Assembly: GCA_022510445.1 (NCBI GenBank)
Contig: JAFLTN010000019.1
Coordinates: forward strand, 1 to 32,708
Length of the DNA: 32,708 nucleotides
DNA from: Muribaculaceae bacterium
GTDB lineage: Bacteria > Bacteroidota > Bacteroidia > Bacteroidales > Muribaculaceae
Direction of reading: 5' to 3'
Every line of letters begins with the position of its first letter. Position 1 is the stretch's first letter. A model generated the notes under the pieces. It was not told the origin of the DNA, made no database searches, and saw only the letters and a program-made list of their open reading frames with translations. Below are positions 29,053 to 32,708 of this stretch, one piece after another. Made by a program: the position numbers and the translations under genes.

Positions 29053-29125
29053 TTTTTAATAGCGTTAGAATAGGCCGGGGTATGCATGTGTGGTGATAAA
29101 TCAGGATATATCAGTTCTTTAATCT

Positions 29126-29162
29126 CCCCGGTAAGTTTCGCTTCGCTTCACTTATGCTGGGG
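29126..29162. repeat. Intergenic imperfect palindrome (REP-like), related to hairpins at 12119 and 22426
   Basis: CCCCGGTAAGTTTCGCTTCGCTTCACTTATGCTGGGG; no T-run on either side and located between divergent genes. Confidence 0.5.
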
Positions 29163-29322
29163 TTCACTATAGTGTAAGCTCTCCGAGCTATTTTGAGTTT
29201 TTTCATCGTCATTCCCCGGCAAGGTCGGCGTTGTTCCATATTTTAAATTTTGGGGTTATTTTCGGGATAATCATTAAAATCAATTAATTTTGTAATTACA
29301 AATTCTTTAAAAATAAAAAATT

Positions 29323-29883
29323 ATGAGAAAGAACTTTGGTGTTAAACCCTGGTGTTATCCCCAGCCCGTATTTATCCTGGCAGCTTATGACGAAAATGGA
29401 ATTGCCAATGCAATGAACGTTGCCTGGGGCGGTATTCATTATGATGATCAGATTGCAATGTGTATCAGCGCAAACCATAAGACAACAGAAAATATCCTTG
29501 CATCGAAAGCCTTCACCGTAAGTATGGCAGATGTAAAGAATCTTATTGCCTGTGACTATGTAGGCATCGTGTCAGGGAATAAGGTTGCCGACAAATTTGC
29601 TAAAGCCGGCTTTACCTCAACAAAATCTGACTTTGTGAATGCTCCTGTGATAAATGAATTGCCAATGACAATTGAATGTGAGCTTGTTTCTTACAATCCT
29701 GAATCATGCACACTTATAGGCCGTATAATCAATGTATCAGCCGATGAATCCATACTTGACAAGGATGGGAAAATCGATCCCGCGAAATTGTCTCCTATTA
29801 CGTTCGATCCCGTTCACAACGAATACCGGGTTATTGGTGAAAGAGTTGGGAAAGCCTTTGGCGACGGCTTGAAATTGAAATGA
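29323..29883 (+). CDS. Flavin reductase-family (FMN-binding split barrel) protein
   Basis: PQPVFILAAYDENGIANAMNVAWGGIHYDDQIAMCISANHKTTENILASKAFTVSMAD; 186 aa. Confidence 0.85.
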   Translation: MRKNFGVKPWCYPQPVFILAAYDENGIANAMNVAWGGIHYDDQIAMCISANHKTTENILASKAFTVSMADVKNLIACDYVGIVSGNKVADKFAKAGFTSTKSDFVNAPVINELPMTIECELVSYNPESCTLIGRIINVSADESILDKDGKIDPAKLSPITFDPVHNEYRVIGERVGKAFGDGLKLK

Positions 29884-29946
29884 TTTTACACAAACAAATT
29901 TACTCTTCCTTTGTTTTTATAATAGCACTTTAAAACATGAAATATT

Positions 29947-30273
29947 ATGAAAACAAATTATCGTTACGGAGAAATAATTTCCCTATGTAATCAGGTTGAT
30001 TACGCTTCCGATCAGGTTGAATTCCGTCAGGTTTTTGAGACTTCTAACGGAGGAGTAGCCCTTTTGGCCTTTAAAGAGGGACAAAAGCTGGAAACTCACA
30101 CCTCACCTTTTCAGGTTATGGTGACTGTTTGTGAAGGTGAAATAGATTTTACAATGTTAGATGAAACTCATCTAATGAAAGCGGGAGACGCCCTATTGAT
30201 GGGAGCCAATGTGGCGCATAGTGTAAAGGCAAGAGCTAATTCAAAAGTTCTGCTTGTAAAAATTAAAGATTAG
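29947..30273 (+). CDS. Cupin domain protein
   Basis: LLAFKEGQKLETHTSPFQVMVTVCEGEIDFTMLDETHLMKAGDALLMGANVAHSVKARANSKVLLVKI; 108 aa. Confidence 0.85.
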   Translation: MKTNYRYGEIISLCNQVDYASDQVEFRQVFETSNGGVALLAFKEGQKLETHTSPFQVMVTVCEGEIDFTMLDETHLMKAGDALLMGANVAHSVKARANSKVLLVKIKD

Positions 30274-30291
30274 ATTTCAATACTCTCTTAT

Positions 30292-30325
30292 AAAAAAACA
30301 ACATCCTTTCCGGATGTTGTTTTTT
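30292..30325 (+). terminator. Rho-independent terminator
   Basis: AAAAAACAACATCC-TTTCC-GGATGTTGTTTTTTT: near-perfect stem with T-run. Confidence 0.85.
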
Positions 30326-30428
30326 TGTATTAGCGGATATATTCGGTGTTCGTTTCAACATTTCTCATGCACCCCTTTTTCGGTGACCCGTTTTTTAGGG
30401 TCAGCCGGCAAAAGCCGGTGTTCGGTAA

Positions 30429-31928
30429 TCAAGAGAATTTGGAGAAATCAACTTTCCTCATGTCTCCCGAGCCCAGGAATTCGGTATGGAAGGATAAGGC
30501 CGCTTCAAGCATATGCGGGGTTTGTCCGCCGATCCTGTCAGCTATTTTTAAATAGTCTCTTAACAGTTCCTTATATTCCGGACTTGCACAATTGTCAATA
30601 ATTTCGTGTGCTCTTTGGATAGGATCCTTGCCGCGGAGATCGGCTATGCCCTGATCTGTAATAAGGATATCCACCGAATGTTCGGAATGGTCAACATGTG
30701 ATACCATCGGAACAATATTTGAAATTTTCCCGCCTTTGGTAACTGAAGGACAAGAGAAAATGGAGATATAGGCATTCCGGGTAAAGTCACCTGAACCGCC
30801 GATACCGTTCATCATCTTGGTTCCTGTCACATGAGTTGAATTGATATTTCCGAAAATATCAGCTTCCAAAGCAGTATTCATGGTGATGACCCCAAGTCTT
30901 CTGACCACTTCCGGATTATTGGAGATCTCGGCCGGTCTTAAACAAAGTTTGTCTTTGTAGAAATCGAGATTATTCATAAATTCTTGTTCACTATGCTCGG
31001 AAATTGTCAGTGAACAAGTGCTTCCAAATTTGCAACGTCCTTTCTTCATAAGGTCAAGAACTGCATCCTGAATCACCTCGGTGTACATTTCAAAGGCAGG
31101 TATCTCCTTGGCATCGGCAAGACCATAAAGAACAGCATTAGCCACATTACCCACACCGCTTTGCAACGGCAGGAAAGAGGCCGGGATAATCCCCTTATGC
31201 ATTTCACTTATAAGGAAGTTACAAACGTTTGAACTGATATGTTTCGTCACTTCATCAGGTTCTGTAAACGGCTTGATATCGTCAAGCGCGCTTGTCTTTA
31301 CAATACCGACGATCTTTTCCGGATCTATCTTCAGCAATGGGGAGCCGACGCGGTCGTTGGCTTTGAAAATAGGTATTTCACTTCTCACCGGAGGATCAAG
31401 TGGCAGATAAATATCATGGATACCTTCCAATCCTTTCGGAAGCTTCTCATTTAATTCAATTATAACTTTCTTTGCACATTTTGTAAAAGTGGGTGTATTC
31501 CCCACTCCGGTTCCTAGAACCACAGATCCGTCTTCACGAATATCGGCAACTTCAATAATAGCTACATCAATATCACCATAAAAACCATATCTGATTTTTT
31601 GTGCAAGTTCTGAAAGATGCAGATCAAAATAATGAACCTTATGGCAGTTCAGACTTTTTCTCAAATCGCCGTGGCTTTGATAAGGGGTCCTTTTGTTTAC
31701 GGCATCGGCTCTCACCAAGGCACCGTCACAAAGATCACTTGTTGAAGCTCCGGTGAATACATTGATCTGGAAAGGCTTGCCTTCTGCATGAAGTCTTTCT
31801 GCTTTCTTTGCAATGGCAACAGGCACCACCTTTGGAGTTCCTGCCGCAGTAAATCCGGAAAAGCCTACATTATCACCATCTTTTACAAATTCAGCGGCCT
31901 CTTCCGGTGTTAAAATTGGAAATCTCAT
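30429..31928 (-). CDS. Acetyl-CoA hydrolase/transferase family protein (succinate CoA-transferase-like)
   Basis: FPILTPEEAAEFVKDGDNVGFSGFTAAGTPKVVPVAIAKKA; FTGASTSDLCDGALVRADAV; GIGGSGDFTRNAYISIFSCPSVTKGGKISNIVPMVSHVDHSEHSVDILITDQGIADLRG. Confidence 0.9.
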   Translation of the reverse strand: MRFPILTPEEAAEFVKDGDNVGFSGFTAAGTPKVVPVAIAKKAERLHAEGKPFQINVFTGASTSDLCDGALVRADAVNKRTPYQSHGDLRKSLNCHKVHYFDLHLSELAQKIRYGFYGDIDVAIIEVADIREDGSVVLGTGVGNTPTFTKCAKKVIIELNEKLPKGLEGIHDIYLPLDPPVRSEIPIFKANDRVGSPLLKIDPEKIVGIVKTSALDDIKPFTEPDEVTKHISSNVCNFLISEMHKGIIPASFLPLQSGVGNVANAVLYGLADAKEIPAFEMYTEVIQDAVLDLMKKGRCKFGSTCSLTISEHSEQEFMNNLDFYKDKLCLRPAEISNNPEVVRRLGVITMNTALEADIFGNINSTHVTGTKMMNGIGGSGDFTRNAYISIFSCPSVTKGGKISNIVPMVSHVDHSEHSVDILITDQGIADLRGKDPIQRAHEIIDNCASPEYKELLRDYLKIADRIGGQTPHMLEAALSFHTEFLGSGDMRKVDFSKFS

Positions 31929-32076
31929 CTCTTCTGTTTTTTAGAATTAGATTCAAGTGTTTTTAGCGGAATCATTTTTCCAACTGCGAAATTACACAAT
32001 ATAATTCTTTGAAACAACTATTATTAAACTCTTGATTTAACAATGATGTTATATATAGTAAAATTAAGAAAGTCTG

Positions 32077-32708
32077 ATGATAAAATTAAAAGACACAAAA
32101 AATTGGTTAAAAGCAGATTCATCTCTTCATCTCACCAAAGTGGAAGATGAGATCAAAGAGCTTGAAAATCATAAGACTTTCGATCTGTTAAAGAAATTTA
32201 TCGGGGGAGTATTCAGATATGTTTTTCCTCTGGCCATTTCTATTTGCCTCATATTATGGATGTTTCATAAAGTAGATTTCCATGAGGTGATGAAAATCAT
32301 CCATCAGAAATGTAATTTCTTGTGGATTGCCGTCATGATGGTTATGACAGCCCTGTCAATGGCTGTCAGAGGCATAAGATGGGGACTTCAGCTAAGGGCT
32401 GCCGGTATAAAAAAAATGCCCCCCTTGGCGGAATGTGTCTCAATATGGGGGGCATATGCCTTAAACCTTATTTTCCCTGATATGGGAGAGGCCTGGAGAT
32501 GCATTTATGCAAGTAAAAGACAGAAAGCCCCCCTGTCAACTGTAATCGGTACAGATATTGGTGACCGTATTTCGGATTTGATAGTTATTGTGCTGCTTTT
32601 GGTTTTGTCTCTGATAGTCGCGCATCCGTTCATTATAGACTTCATGCATAAATATCAGCTTGGAAGAGAAGTGGAACGTGTTATTGACAATCCTTACATT
32701 TGGATAAG
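32077..32708 (+). CDS. Lysylphosphatidylglycerol synthase TM / flippase-like domain protein (3'-truncated by window edge)
   Basis: Not in the ORF track. ATG at 32077 opens MIKLKDTKNWLKADSS...FPLAISICLILWMFHKVDFHEVMKIIHQKCNFLWIAVMMVMTALSMAVRGIRWGLQLRAAG...WGAYALNLIFPDMGEAWRCIYASKRQKAPLSTVIGTDIGDRISDLIVIVLLLV, typical of the LPG_synthase_TM family. Confidence 0.8.
   Translation, partial: MIKLKDTKNWLKADSSLHLTKVEDEIKELENHKTFDLLKKFIGGVFRYVFPLAISICLILWMFHKVDFHEVMKIIHQKCNFLWIAVMMVMTALSMAVRGIRWGLQLRAAGIKKMPPLAECVSIWGAYALNLIFPDMGEAWRCIYASKRQKAPLSTVIGTDIGDRISDLIVIVLLLVLSLIVAHPFIIDFMHKYQLGREVERVIDNPYIWI

Noticed and set aside
1-32708. CRISPR array, prophage, insertion sequence or multi-gene defence island
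   Set aside because: No regularly spaced repeats, no transposase/integrase/phage structural genes and no cas genes seen; apart from the AAA-DUF4435 gene the content is housekeeping.

Overview
This is a chromosomal segment from a Bacteroidota genome, probably order Bacteroidales. That placement rests on TTG-N18-21-TAnnTTTG promoters, a DUF4923-like lipoprotein and the overall gene content. The window is mostly housekeeping and metabolism. In order it contains: a 5'-truncated transglutaminase-like protein; tRNA-Ala(GGC) on the minus strand; a minus-strand group of DUF4923-like protein, glgB and an AAA-ATPase/DUF4435 fusion; a plus-strand run of ribE, cmk, ispH, tadA, menA and dnaB, then a 71-aa membrane peptide; a complete minus-strand glycine-cleavage operon (gcvT-gcvH-gcvPA-gcvPB-lpd); def, ettA and a CYTH gene on the plus strand; MerR and M23 peptidase genes on the minus strand; a minus-strand histidine-utilisation operon (hutU-ftcD-hutI-hutH); a flavin reductase and a cupin on the plus strand; a CoA-transferase on the minus strand; and the start of a LPG-synthase-TM/flippase-like protein that is missing from the ORF track. 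I saw no CRISPR array, transposase, integrase or rRNA. The best candidate for something under-described is the AAA+DUF4435(TOPRIM-like) fusion at 4610-6304. It resembles a merged AriA/AriB (PARIS-type) architecture and has a Ser in place of the usual Walker B Glu. Secondary signals are a small family of related intergenic palindromes and a structured, terminator-ended RNA region after dnaB. I did not find convincing evidence of a complete novel multi-gene system.
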